DNA of 9,760 nt, taken from Veillonella sp. Lineage in GTDB: Bacteria; Bacillota; Negativicutes; Veillonellales; Veillonellaceae. A program made the position numbers and the translations under genes. Below the pieces are notes generated by a model. That model was not told the DNA's origin. It searched no databases and worked only from the letters and a program-made list of their open reading frames with translations. Location of the stretch: positions 1-9,760 of the forward strand of contig NZ_DXLG01000060.1 in NCBI RefSeq assembly GCF_019414865.1. Reading direction: 5' to 3'. This document shows positions 1 through 6,438 of this stretch, one piece after another; position 1 is the first letter of the stretch; the number at the start of each line of letters is the position of its first letter.

Positions 1-1278
1 ATATTCTTGAGCTGACCTAATTTCTGAGCGAAGTTTTTCTTCATCAATAGTAAGCAATTCTCTATCTTTCATAAGAACTTTGCCGCCTACAATTGTAGTA
101 TTAGCATCAGAGCTATTAGCCGAGTATACAAGTGCTGCTAAATCGTTATAACGAGGCATCCAGTGCATACCAGATACATCATACAATACGATATCTGCGC
201 GATACCCTTCAGCTAGTACACCTAGATCTTTATAACCTAAGGCTTTTGCACCTTCTACAGTGCCCATGTTCCACGCTGCTTGTGCCGGAATCGCTTTAGG
301 GTCATAGAGACGCGCCTTATGCAATGTAGCAGCAAGGCGTACTTCTTCAAGCAAATCTGCATTATTATTAGATGCAGAACCGTCTGTACCAAGACCAACT
401 GTAATACCTTTAGCAATCATTTCAGGCACTGGAGCAATACCACTTGCTAATTTTAAATTGGATTGTGGATTATGTGCAACAGCTACATTATTCTCTGCCA
501 TAATAGCCATATCTTCGTCTGTAACATGAACACAATGTGCAGCTAATGTAGTATTCCAGAATAAGCCTAAGTCATGCATATGAGCTATTGGTGTCTTGCC
601 AGTAGCTTTTATAACATTCTCTACTTCCCCTTTTGTTTCAGACAAGTGCATGTGAATACCACAATTTAATTCATGGGATAAGGCAATAACCTTTTCCATA
701 TAGTCATCTGGGCAAGTATAAGGCGCATGTGGTCCCAATAATACCTTGATGCGGTCATTATCAAAGCCGTTCCAAGTACGGAATAAATCAGCATTTTCAA
801 CTAATGCTTGATCGGCTGTTGGAGATACACCTGCTAAACCACGAGATAGTACAGCGCGAATACCTGTTTCTTTTACTATCTCAGCTGTAGTATTCATAAA
901 GAAATACATATCGCTAAATGTTGTAGTACCAGAGCGTAACATTTCAGCCACACCTAGTTGTGTACCATAACGTACATACTCGTCGTTAAGCTTGGCTTCA
1001 ATTGGCCAAATTGCAGTTTCTAGCCAATCCATAAGCTCAAGATCATCTGCATAGTTTCTAAATAAGCCCATTGCAATGTGCGTATGAGTATTGACTAAAC
1101 CTGGTGCGGCTAATTGGCCTTTACCATCTAGTACTTCCTTTGCAGAATCTTTTGCTTTTTCAATATCACTATCCTTTAAAATAGCAGCAATATAACCATT
1201 TTCAATTTCAATGGCATGATTTTTAAGAACGCCCTCATTAGTTAGGACGTCTACATTGGTAATCAATAAATCAGACAT
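1..1278 (-). CDS. mtaD: 5'-methylthioadenosine/S-adenosylhomocysteine deaminase, C-terminus cut by window edge
   Basis: Cytoplasmic metal-dependent amidohydrolase that should deaminate MTA to methylthioinosine and SAH to S-inosylhomocysteine, releasing ammonia. The frame is open from ATG at 1278 to the window edge: 426 codons, close to the usual family length, so only a few residues are probably missing. Visible signatures are HTH (His65, His67) followed by MGLFRNYADDL, typical of MTA/SAH deaminases; GPHAPYTCP with substrate-contacting His184; HLSET (His211, Glu214); His248 in AHCVHV; and metal ligand Asp299 in LGTDGSASNNN. The start is supported by GAGGAAAT 2 bases upstream of the ATG; a strong hairpin lies just before that. 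It follows ahcY by 138 bases on the same strand. The related guanine and chlorohydrolase families are less likely given the FRNYADDL segment. Family assignment is firm; the exact substrate preference is inferred. Confidence 0.9.
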   Translation of the reverse strand, partial: MSDLLITNVDVLTNEGVLKNHAIEIENGYIAAILKDSDIEKAKDSAKEVLDGKGQLAAPGLVNTHTHIAMGLFRNYADDLELMDWLETAIWPIEAKLNDEYVRYGTQLGVAEMLRSGTTTFSDMYFFMNTTAEIVKETGIRAVLSRGLAGVSPTADQALVENADLFRTWNGFDNDRIKVLLGPHAPYTCPDDYMEKVIALSHELNCGIHMHLSETKGEVENVIKATGKTPIAHMHDLGLFWNTTLAAHCVHVTDEDMAIMAENNVAVAHNPQSNLKLASGIAPVPEMIAKGITVGLGTDGSASNNNADLLEEVRLAATLHKARLYDPKAIPAQAAWNMGTVEGAKALGYKDLGVLAEGYRADIVLYDVSGMHWMPRYNDLAALVYSANSSDANTTIVGGKVLMKDRELLTIDEEKLRSEIRSAQEY

Positions 1279-1280
1279 AG

Positions 1281-1288
1281 ATTTCCTC
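1281..1288 (-). promoter_or_regulatory. mtaD ribosome binding site
   Basis: The minus strand reads GAGGAAAT immediately before the ATG at 1278. It is of interest because the large hairpin at 1294-1322 ends only five bases upstream. Confidence 0.6.
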
Positions 1289-1293
1289 ATAGG

Positions 1294-1322
1294 TATAACC
1301 GAGCTAAAGTAGCTCGGTTATA
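1294..1322 (-). other. perfect 13-bp RNA hairpin in the ahcY-mtaD gap
   Basis: Arms at 1294-1306 and 1310-1322 are perfect inverse complements (centre ACCGAGCTA / TAGCTCGGT) around a 3-base loop. Neither strand has a run of T after the stem, so it is not a standard intrinsic terminator. On the minus-strand transcript it lies in the mtaD leader, just before the Shine-Dalgarno. It may be a partial terminator, an RNA-stability or processing element, or a modulator of translation. The structure is certain as sequence; the role is unknown. Confidence 0.6.
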
Positions 1323-1363
1323 TTAGTAAAATTAGAAAACTAATACATCTAGCACATTGTTGT

Positions 1364-1392
1364 ATAATATAAAACTATTAGCTTTCTATTAA
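1364..1392 (-). promoter_or_regulatory. candidate sigma-A promoter for mtaD
   Basis: On the minus strand TTAATA (1387-1392) and TATTAT (1364-1369) are separated by 17 bases, with 4/6 and 5/6 matches to the consensus. The background is AT-rich, so chance occurrence is quite possible. If real, the leader would be about 80 nt and include the 1294-1322 hairpin. Read-through from ahcY is the alternative, as no terminator is seen between the genes. Confidence 0.35.
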
Positions 1393-1416
1393 ATGTAGAT
1401 GTAAATCGATTCGAAA

Positions 1417-2661
1417 TTAATTTACTTTTGTAAGATAATCGATTTGATCTTGCGTTAAAGAATCTAAATCGTAACCCATGGAATTCAATTTTAATTTAGC
1501 AATTTCCGCGTCTAATTCATGAGGTAATACATACACCTTTGGTTCCATATCTTTGCCATTATGCAAGATATGTTCTGCTGCAAGAGCTTGCATAGCAAAG
1601 GATAAATCCATGATTTCTGCAGGATGACCATCGCCTGCAGCAAGGTTTACAAGGCGACCTTCAGCCAATACATAGAGTTTGCGGCCATCTGCCATAGTAT
1701 AGCCTTCAATATTTTGACGAACACGTTCATGACTTACTGCAAGTTCTGTAAGATCAGCTACGTTAACTTCACAATCAAAGTGACCTGCATTACATAAGAT
1801 AGCTTTATCTTTCATTACTTCGTAATGCTCTTTCACGATTACATCTTTACAACCTGTTACCGTACAGAAGATATCCCCTACTTTAGCAGCTTCAATCATA
1901 GGTAATACTTTGAAGCCATCAAATACAGCTTCAATAGCTTTAATTGGATCTACTTCTGTTACATATACATGAGCACCAAGGCCTTTTGCACGCATAGCAA
2001 CGCCTTTACCGCACCAGCCATAACCAGCAACAACTACATTTTTACCTGTTACAGTTAAGTTTGTAGTACGCATGATACCATCCCAAACAGATTGACCTGT
2101 ACCGTAACGGTTATCAAAGAGATATTTACAGTAAGAATCATTAACTGCAATCATAGGGAATGTCAATTGTTTTGCATTTTCTAATGCATAAAGACGATGT
2201 ACACCTGTAGTAGTTTCTTCACTACCACCTAATAGGCGTTCTTTTGCATCTTGGCGAGTTGTGTGCAACAAATTTACCAAGTCGCCACCATCATCGATGA
2301 TAATATGTGGTTTGTGATCAAGTGCCTTATTAAGGAAATGGAAGTATTCCTCTTCCGTACAATCATACCAAGCATATACAGTAAGGCCCATATCAACAAG
2401 ACCTGCAGCTACATCATCTTGTGTAGATAATGGGTTGGAACCAGTTACGATAACATCGGCACCACCGCGTTTTAAAACAGTAGCTAAGTATGCTGTTTTT
2501 GCTTCCAAGTGAACACTTACAACAATTGTTTGACCTTTGAAAGTTTGTTCTGCTTCAAAGCGGTCACCCAATGTATTTAATGTAGGCATAAAGTTGGAAA
2601 CCCAATCAATTTTCTTGCGGCCTTCTGCGGCTAAATTAATATCTTTAATTAAAGATTGCAT
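1417..2661 (-). CDS. ahcY: short-form adenosylhomocysteinase family protein, possibly S-inosylhomocysteine hydrolase
   Basis: NAD-dependent cytosolic hydrolase splitting SAH (or its deaminated form) into homocysteine and nucleoside, relieving SAH inhibition of methyltransferases. The 414 residues match the short archaeal/Thermotoga-like form rather than the roughly 430-470 aa common forms. Catalytic residues visible are Asp124 (IIDDGGD), Glu149 (SEETTTGV), Lys179 and Asp183 (NDSYCKYLFDN) and His294 (NAGHFD). The NAD Rossmann loop is GYGWCGKG at 213-220, and DGHPAEIMD (344-352) is conserved. Oddities: the purine-site motif is His51-Leu-Glu53-Ala-Lys55, not HxTx(E/Q), and the protein ends near Asn414 without the usual C-terminal Lys-Tyr tail that reaches the neighbouring subunit. 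Next to an MTA/SAH deaminase gene, this suggests S-inosylhomocysteine as the true substrate. The start has a strong SD (AAAGGAGA). Family certain; substrate inferred. Confidence 0.95.
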   Translation of the reverse strand: MQSLIKDINLAAEGRKKIDWVSNFMPTLNTLGDRFEAEQTFKGQTIVVSVHLEAKTAYLATVLKRGGADVIVTGSNPLSTQDDVAAGLVDMGLTVYAWYDCTEEEYFHFLNKALDHKPHIIIDDGGDLVNLLHTTRQDAKERLLGGSEETTTGVHRLYALENAKQLTFPMIAVNDSYCKYLFDNRYGTGQSVWDGIMRTTNLTVTGKNVVVAGYGWCGKGVAMRAKGLGAHVYVTEVDPIKAIEAVFDGFKVLPMIEAAKVGDIFCTVTGCKDVIVKEHYEVMKDKAILCNAGHFDCEVNVADLTELAVSHERVRQNIEGYTMADGRKLYVLAEGRLVNLAAGDGHPAEIMDLSFAMQALAAEHILHNGKDMEPKVYVLPHELDAEIAKLKLNSMGYDLDSLTQDQIDYLTKVN

Positions 2662-2823
2662 AATATCTCCTTTTACTCATACAAGTAGATTAGATAAAAA
2701 ATACATATGGTTAATCCACTTGGATTTATAGTTACTACATAATTTAGTTAGTATAGATACTTAATTATATAGATAATGTATGCGAAAAACCAAAAATGAA
2801 AATCTACAATATCAAATACTAGA
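2662..2823 (-). other. mtnA-ahcY intergenic leader
   Basis: A 162-base, very AT-rich gap. It holds the candidate promoter described separately, a good SD before ahcY, a direct repeat of TATAGATA on the plus strand (2752-2759 and 2768-2775) and a 5-bp inverted repeat (2713-2717 / 2722-2726). I found no convincing terminator after mtnA and none of the conserved cores of a SAM or SAH riboswitch. Confidence 0.5.
2764..2793 (-). promoter_or_regulatory. candidate promoter for ahcY
   Basis: A perfect TATAAT (minus strand, 2764-2769) lies 18 bases downstream of TTGGTT (2788-2793), a weak -35. This places a start site about 95 bases before the ahcY ATG. Such hexamers arise easily in this AT-rich gap, so confidence is modest. 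Confidence 0.4.
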
Positions 2824-3888
2824 TTACTTAGATTCTACAATCTGACGTAGCTTATCAATAGATTCTTCATAGTTCGGTTTTAATACACCCTCTTCAGTAA
2901 TGATGGCAGTTACCAATTCATGTGGTGTCACATCAAAGGCTGGATTAAGCACATCAATACCATTAGGCGCTGTTTGAACACCATGTAGAGATGTTACTTC
3001 ATAATCGTCGCGCATCTCAATAGGAATATCAGCACCATTTTCAAGGGTAAAATCAAATGTGCTATATGGCGCTGCTACATAGAATGGAATGTTATGGAAT
3101 TTAGCTAGTACTGCTACACCATAGGTACCAATTTTATTGGCTACATCCCCTTTTGTAGTGATGCGGTCAGCACCGACGATAACGGCATCAATGAGTCCAT
3201 GTTGCATCGCATAGGCCGCCATATTATCAGTCTCAAGAGTAACAGGAATACCATCCTCATGCAGTTCAAAGGCAGTAAGACGAGCACCTTGTAATAATGG
3301 TCGTGTTTCATCAGCATACACGCGTTCCAACTGACCATTTTCATGTAATTTACGGACAACACCGAGTGCTGTTCCTAAACCGCCTGTAGCTAGTGCACCA
3401 GCATTACAATGAGTAAGAATACGAATATTCTTTTGTCCTTCAAATAATGTGGCCCCTGCTTCTGCCATACGGCGATTCAAAGATACATCTTCTTCATGAA
3501 TTATAATAGCCTCTTTTGTAATGAGATCGACTACTTCACTCATAGAGGACATACTTTCAACATGCTCTTTTACAAGAGAAATAACACGATCTACGGCCCA
3601 AGCTAAGTTGATTGCGGTAGGACGAGTTTCCTTTAAAGTCTCACTAAATTCATATAAGCTTGTAAGTTGTTCACTAAACGGAACATCCAAACGGCCTGCT
3701 TCCATAGCAGCTAGAATAAGACCATAACTAGCAGCTACACCAATAGCAGGTGCGCCACGGACGCGAAGCATTTTAATAGCTTCGGCTACTTGGCGCCAAT
3801 CTGTACAGTGAACATATGTAATTTCAGTAGGCAATTTAGTTTGATCTAATAATACCAGCGTATCTTTACGCCATTCAATATTAATCAT
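2824..3888 (-). CDS. mtnA: S-methyl-5-thioribose-1-phosphate isomerase
   Basis: Cytosolic aldose-ketose isomerase converting MTR-1-P to methylthioribulose 1-phosphate in methionine salvage. At 354 residues it has normal family length. Visible family features are RVRGAPAIG (42-50) in the phosphate/substrate region, THCNAGALATGG with the catalytic Cys161, and VGADRITTKGDVANKIGT with the general acid/base Asp241 and Asn251-Lys252. This pattern separates it from the related eIF2B-type and ribose-1,5-bisphosphate isomerase proteins. The ATG is preceded by AAGGAGAAGG. mtnP lies 42 bases upstream on the same strand with no terminator between, so the two are probably co-transcribed and MtnA uses the MTR-1-P made by MtnP. 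No kinase, dehydratase or enolase of the later salvage steps is nearby. Confidence 0.95.
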   Translation of the reverse strand: MINIEWRKDTLVLLDQTKLPTEITYVHCTDWRQVAEAIKMLRVRGAPAIGVAASYGLILAAMEAGRLDVPFSEQLTSLYEFSETLKETRPTAINLAWAVDRVISLVKEHVESMSSMSEVVDLITKEAIIIHEEDVSLNRRMAEAGATLFEGQKNIRILTHCNAGALATGGLGTALGVVRKLHENGQLERVYADETRPLLQGARLTAFELHEDGIPVTLETDNMAAYAMQHGLIDAVIVGADRITTKGDVANKIGTYGVAVLAKFHNIPFYVAAPYSTFDFTLENGADIPIEMRDDYEVTSLHGVQTAPNGIDVLNPAFDVTPHELVTAIITEEGVLKPNYEESIDKLRQIVESK

Positions 3889-3930
3889 ACCTTCTCCTTC
3901 GATGAACTATTGTATTTCATTATGAATGGA

Positions 3931-4725
3931 TTATAGTTTAAAGCCACCATATTCTTGCATGCGATTATGTGCGTCATAACGAGCATCTACATCGATTGCA
4001 TCAATAGCACCTAAAATAAGAGATTTAAGTTGAGCTGCCATGTCGCCCATCATTTCTACCACTTCACCATGTGTCAAAGCAGATTCAGAAATACCTGCTG
4101 CATAGTTTGTAATCATAGAAATAGTAGCATATGCCATTTCAGCTTCATTCGCTAAATTTACTTCCGGTACATTTGTCATACCTACTGTATCACCACCGAG
4201 CATGTGGAACATTTTAATTTCTGCTGGTGTTTCAAAACGAGGACCTTCTGTACAAACATAGGTACCGCCATTATGAATTGTTAGGCCTTGTTCAGTACCT
4301 ACCTTTTGAAGAATATCACGTAATTCAGGGCTGTAAGGATTTGTTACATCCAGATGTGCTACTGGACGGTCACCACCTTCATAGAATGTAGTGATGCGGT
4401 TCTTCGTGAAATCTAAGAATTGATCTGTCAAAACGAAATGACCAGGCTTGAAGTTTTCATTTAAGGAACCTACAGCTGTTGTAGAGATAATAAATGTAAC
4501 GCCTAATTTTTTTAGACCCCAAATATTAGCACGATAGTTAATTTTATGTGGAGGAATTGTATGATCTTTGCCGTGACGAGCAACAAAGATTACCGTTTTC
4601 CCATGGTATGTACCTTGTACATAATCTATTTCACCATATGGTGTCATTAAGGATTCTTCATGAATATTTTCAAAGATGGATGGATCATAAACGCCAGTAC
4701 CACCAATTACGCCAATTGCACTCAT
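3931..4725 (-). CDS. mtnP: MTA phosphorylase family nucleoside phosphorylase, probably 6-oxopurine (methylthioinosine) specific
   Basis: Phosphorolyses a 5'-methylthio-nucleoside to free base plus MTR-1-P in the cytosol. The 264-residue protein has the family landmarks: GVIGGTGVYD near the N-terminus, phosphate-binding RHG (50-52) and PPHKINYRAN (58-67), TTAVGSL (82-88), CTEGPRFETPAEI (158-170) and the ribose-contacting MTNVPEV (183-189). Oddity: where MTA phosphorylases typically have Asp-x-Asp contacting adenine, this protein has Asn207-Tyr-Ala209 followed by AGI, like purine nucleoside phosphorylases and MTI phosphorylases. With an MTA deaminase gene close by, methylthioinosine is the likelier substrate. 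The start has AGGAGGTCACA before the ATG. It follows the hslO terminator, and I could not identify its promoter. A general inosine/guanosine phosphorylase is possible, but the length and MTNVPEV favour a methylthio-nucleoside. Confidence 0.9.
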   Translation of the reverse strand: MSAIGVIGGTGVYDPSIFENIHEESLMTPYGEIDYVQGTYHGKTVIFVARHGKDHTIPPHKINYRANIWGLKKLGVTFIISTTAVGSLNENFKPGHFVLTDQFLDFTKNRITTFYEGGDRPVAHLDVTNPYSPELRDILQKVGTEQGLTIHNGGTYVCTEGPRFETPAEIKMFHMLGGDTVGMTNVPEVNLANEAEMAYATISMITNYAAGISESALTHGEVVEMMGDMAAQLKSLILGAIDAIDVDARYDAHNRMQEYGGFKL

Positions 4726-4772
4726 TGTGACCTCCTATTATTAATCACTCTATCTTTTATTTTCTCATAGAA

Positions 4773-4808
4773 TAGAAAAACAGGCTATAGGAAAAACCTA
4801 GTAGCCTG
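4773..4808 (-). terminator. intrinsic terminator after hslO
   Basis: On the minus strand CAGGCTACTAGG and CCTATAGCCTG pair through 11 bp with one bulged base around a TTTTT loop, followed directly by TTTTTCTATT. An A-rich flank on the other side also gives the plus strand a T-rich tail. It ends the hslO transcript 47 bases before mtnP. Confidence 0.85.
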
Positions 4809-4832
4809 TATTTTTCAACATATTATAAAGTT

Positions 4833-5711
4833 TTATTGAATTGGACCTTTAGGAGCAAACATATCTTGTAACTCTTCACGTGTGAAATGATATTTTTCAT
4901 TACAATAGTGACAAACAAGCTCTGTTACTTCATCTTCTAGAATAGCCTCTTTATCTTCTTCTCTTAATGTCATGAGTACGGCACCAAAGCGATCGCGTCC
5001 ACAACGACATTGGAAATGTATCGGTTCATTATATACTTCATTCACAGTTAAGCCATCAAGAACGCGTTCCATAAGACCTTTACCATCTGGATTTGCTTTT
5101 AAATATTCTGTAATTGGGCCTAATTCATTAATATTCTTTTCGACTTGGGCTAATGCTTCATCTGTAGCATCTGGTAAAGCTTGTACGATAAAACCGCCTG
5201 CCACAACAGTATGATAATCTGGATCTACCAATACACCTAAGCTAATAGTAGAAGGTACTTGCTCAGAAGCATATAAATAATAAGCCAAATCTTCTGCTAC
5301 TTCACCACTTTGAATAGGACTTGTGGAGGTATAGTCTTGTGCTAATTGTGTAAAACGAGTTACTTGGACTTCACCATTATGGCCTACAGCAGCACCTACA
5401 TCGAGCTTACCAGCTCGTTTTAAAGGTACATCTACATGTGGCTCATCCACATATCCACGAACTGTATTATCTGCAAAAGCATCTACGTGAACAACGCCTA
5501 GAGGACCATCACCTTTGATACGAAGACTTACATTTTCATGGTTTTTAAAGTCTCCAGCCAATAAAATAGCTCCTGTCATAGCACGACCTAAAGCAGCCGT
5601 TGCTACAGGCCACAAATCGTGACGTACGCGAGCCGTTTCAACGGTATCTGTTGTTACCGCTAAAGACATACGAACCCCTTCGCGAGTCGTAAAACGTTTT
5701 ATATAATCCAT
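4833..5711 (-). CDS. hslO: Hsp33 redox-regulated chaperone
   Basis: Cytosolic holdase that is inactive when reduced and zinc-bound; oxidation forms disulfides and exposes the client-binding surface. Length is 292 residues, normal for the family. The N-terminal domain contains GAILLAGDFKN, the RIKGDGPLG stretch (64-72) and RGYVDEP (85-91) characteristic of Hsp33. The C-terminal redox switch is intact: Cys235-x-Cys237 and, 29 residues later, Cys267-x-x-Cys270. The ATG is preceded by AAGGAA about seven bases upstream. It is flanked by terminators on both sides (ribH terminator upstream, own terminator downstream) and has its own promoter, so it appears to be a monocistronic unit between two metabolic clusters. 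No functional link to either neighbour is evident. Confidence 0.97.
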   Translation of the reverse strand: MDYIKRFTTREGVRMSLAVTTDTVETARVRHDLWPVATAALGRAMTGAILLAGDFKNHENVSLRIKGDGPLGVVHVDAFADNTVRGYVDEPHVDVPLKRAGKLDVGAAVGHNGEVQVTRFTQLAQDYTSTSPIQSGEVAEDLAYYLYASEQVPSTISLGVLVDPDYHTVVAGGFIVQALPDATDEALAQVEKNINELGPITEYLKANPDGKGLMERVLDGLTVNEVYNEPIHFQCRCGRDRFGAVLMTLREEDKEAILEDEVTELVCHYCNEKYHFTREELQDMFAPKGPIQ

Positions 5712-5766
5712 TCTATCATTCCTTATTTCTAATTAATAAATCGTACACACATAATAGTGCTTTTAT

Positions 5767-5796
5767 AGTATATCATGTCATAGAATTACTTTTCAA
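5767..5796 (-). promoter_or_regulatory. hslO promoter, extended -10
   Basis: Minus strand TTGAAA (5791-5796), 18 bases, then TATACT (5767-5772) with TG one base before the -10 hexamer, forming an extended -10. The predicted start near 5760 gives a leader of about 50 nt. This is among the best promoters in the window and fits the terminator just upstream of it. Confidence 0.65.
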
Positions 5797-5802
5797 TAAT
5801 AG

Positions 5803-5816
5803 GGAATATATGTTCG
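5803..5816 (-). promoter_or_regulatory. possible LexA-like box upstream of hslO
   Basis: The minus strand reads CGAACATATATTCC, matching 12 of 14 positions of a Bacillus-type SOS operator (CGAACATATGTTCG). It lies 6 bases upstream of the hslO -35. The second half-site is degenerate, and the LexA motif of this organism is not known to me, so it is a weak candidate only. Confidence 0.25.
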
Positions 5817-5847
5817 TCTACACTAACTTCAAGTTAAAAGAACATAT
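5808..5847. repeat. 8-bp inverted repeat between ribH terminator and hslO promoter
   Basis: ATATGTTC (5808-5815) and GAACATAT (5840-5847) are perfect inverse complements, 24 bases apart, enclosing a smaller repeat AACTT-C-AAGTT (5825-5835). One arm overlaps the LexA-like box. It could be a paired operator or a chance AT-rich repeat. Confidence 0.4.
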
Positions 5848-5857
5848 TTTCGATAAT

Positions 5858-5888
5858 ATAAAAACCCCCAGCATCATAAGATACTGAG
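5858..5888 (-). terminator. intrinsic terminator after ribH
   Basis: On the minus strand CTCAGTATC and GATGCTGGG pair (9 bp with two G-T wobbles) around a 4-base loop TTAT, followed by GG and TTTTTAT. It starts 17 bases after the ribH stop codon and closes the riboflavin operon. Confidence 0.75.
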
Positions 5889-5905
5889 TGTTTACTATGT
5901 AATTA

Positions 5906-6367
5906 TTAGAATTGATCGATAAGATTAACCATTTCAATAGCGCCCATAGCACAGTCGTAACCCTTATTGCCAGCTTTAGTACCAGCACGTTCGATTGCTT
6001 GTTCAATGTTTTCAGTTGTTACTACACCGAACATAACAGGAATACCTGTTTCCAAAGAAACATGAGCAATACCTTTTGCCACTTCATTACATACATAGTC
6101 ATAATGAGTTGTAGCACCGCGGATAACAGCACCAACACAAATAACTGCATCGAAGCGACCAGATGTAGCTGCTTTTTTAGCAATTAAAGGAATTTCATAA
6201 GCGCCTGGAACCCAGATTACTGTAATATCTTCTTCTTTTACATCGTGACGCAATAAGCAATCTTCAGCGCCACCAATTAATTTAGATGTTATGAACTCGT
6301 TAAAACGAGAGCCGATAATAGCAAATTTTTTACCAGAACCTAATAAGTTACCTTCTTGAACCTTCAT
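5906..6367 (-). CDS. ribH: 6,7-dimethyl-8-ribityllumazine synthase
   Basis: Penultimate enzyme of riboflavin synthesis: it condenses 5-amino-6-ribitylamino-uracil with 3,4-dihydroxy-2-butanone 4-phosphate. The enzyme normally assembles as a pentamer or a 60-subunit capsid in the cytosol. At 153 residues it is full length. Motifs are GSRFNEF (19-25), VPGAYEIP (53-60), GAVIRGATTHYDYV with catalytic His88, FGVVTTEN (113-120) and RAGTKAGNKG with the phosphate-binding Arg127. It is the last gene of the riboflavin operon, 71 bases after ribBA, and has a strong AGGAGG site before its ATG. A terminator follows directly. The product is used by RibE from the same operon. Nothing unusual was noticed. 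Confidence 0.97.
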   Translation of the reverse strand: MKVQEGNLLGSGKKFAIIGSRFNEFITSKLIGGAEDCLLRHDVKEEDITVIWVPGAYEIPLIAKKAATSGRFDAVICVGAVIRGATTHYDYVCNEVAKGIAHVSLETGIPVMFGVVTTENIEQAIERAGTKAGNKGYDCAMGAIEMVNLIDQF

Positions 6368-6438
6368 TATGTTGACCTCCTATATTCCATTAAAGGAAAT
6401 TCTTATGTCCGAATAATTTGTTAAATAAAACTAAATGA

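Noticed and set aside
1294..1322. Calling the ahcY-mtaD hairpin an intrinsic terminator
   Set aside because: No T run follows the stem on either strand.
2662..2823. SAM or SAH riboswitch before ahcY
   Set aside because: No conserved aptamer core, no GC-rich helices and no expression-platform terminator are visible in this AT-rich gap.
2801..2825. Weak hairpin AATCTA...TAGATT overlapping the mtnA stop, followed by T-rich sequence, as a terminator
   Set aside because: The stem is only 6 AT-rich base pairs with a 13-base loop; too unstable to call.
3141..3362. Minus-strand 73-codon frame inside mtnA
   Set aside because: Out-of-frame within the conserved MtnA catalytic region and rich in Met/Leu from frame shift; a shadow, not a gene.
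5818..6006. Minus-strand 62-codon hydrophobic frame over the ribH end and terminator
   Set aside because: Overlaps ribH out of frame and runs through the terminator; its membrane-like look comes from AT-rich sequence.
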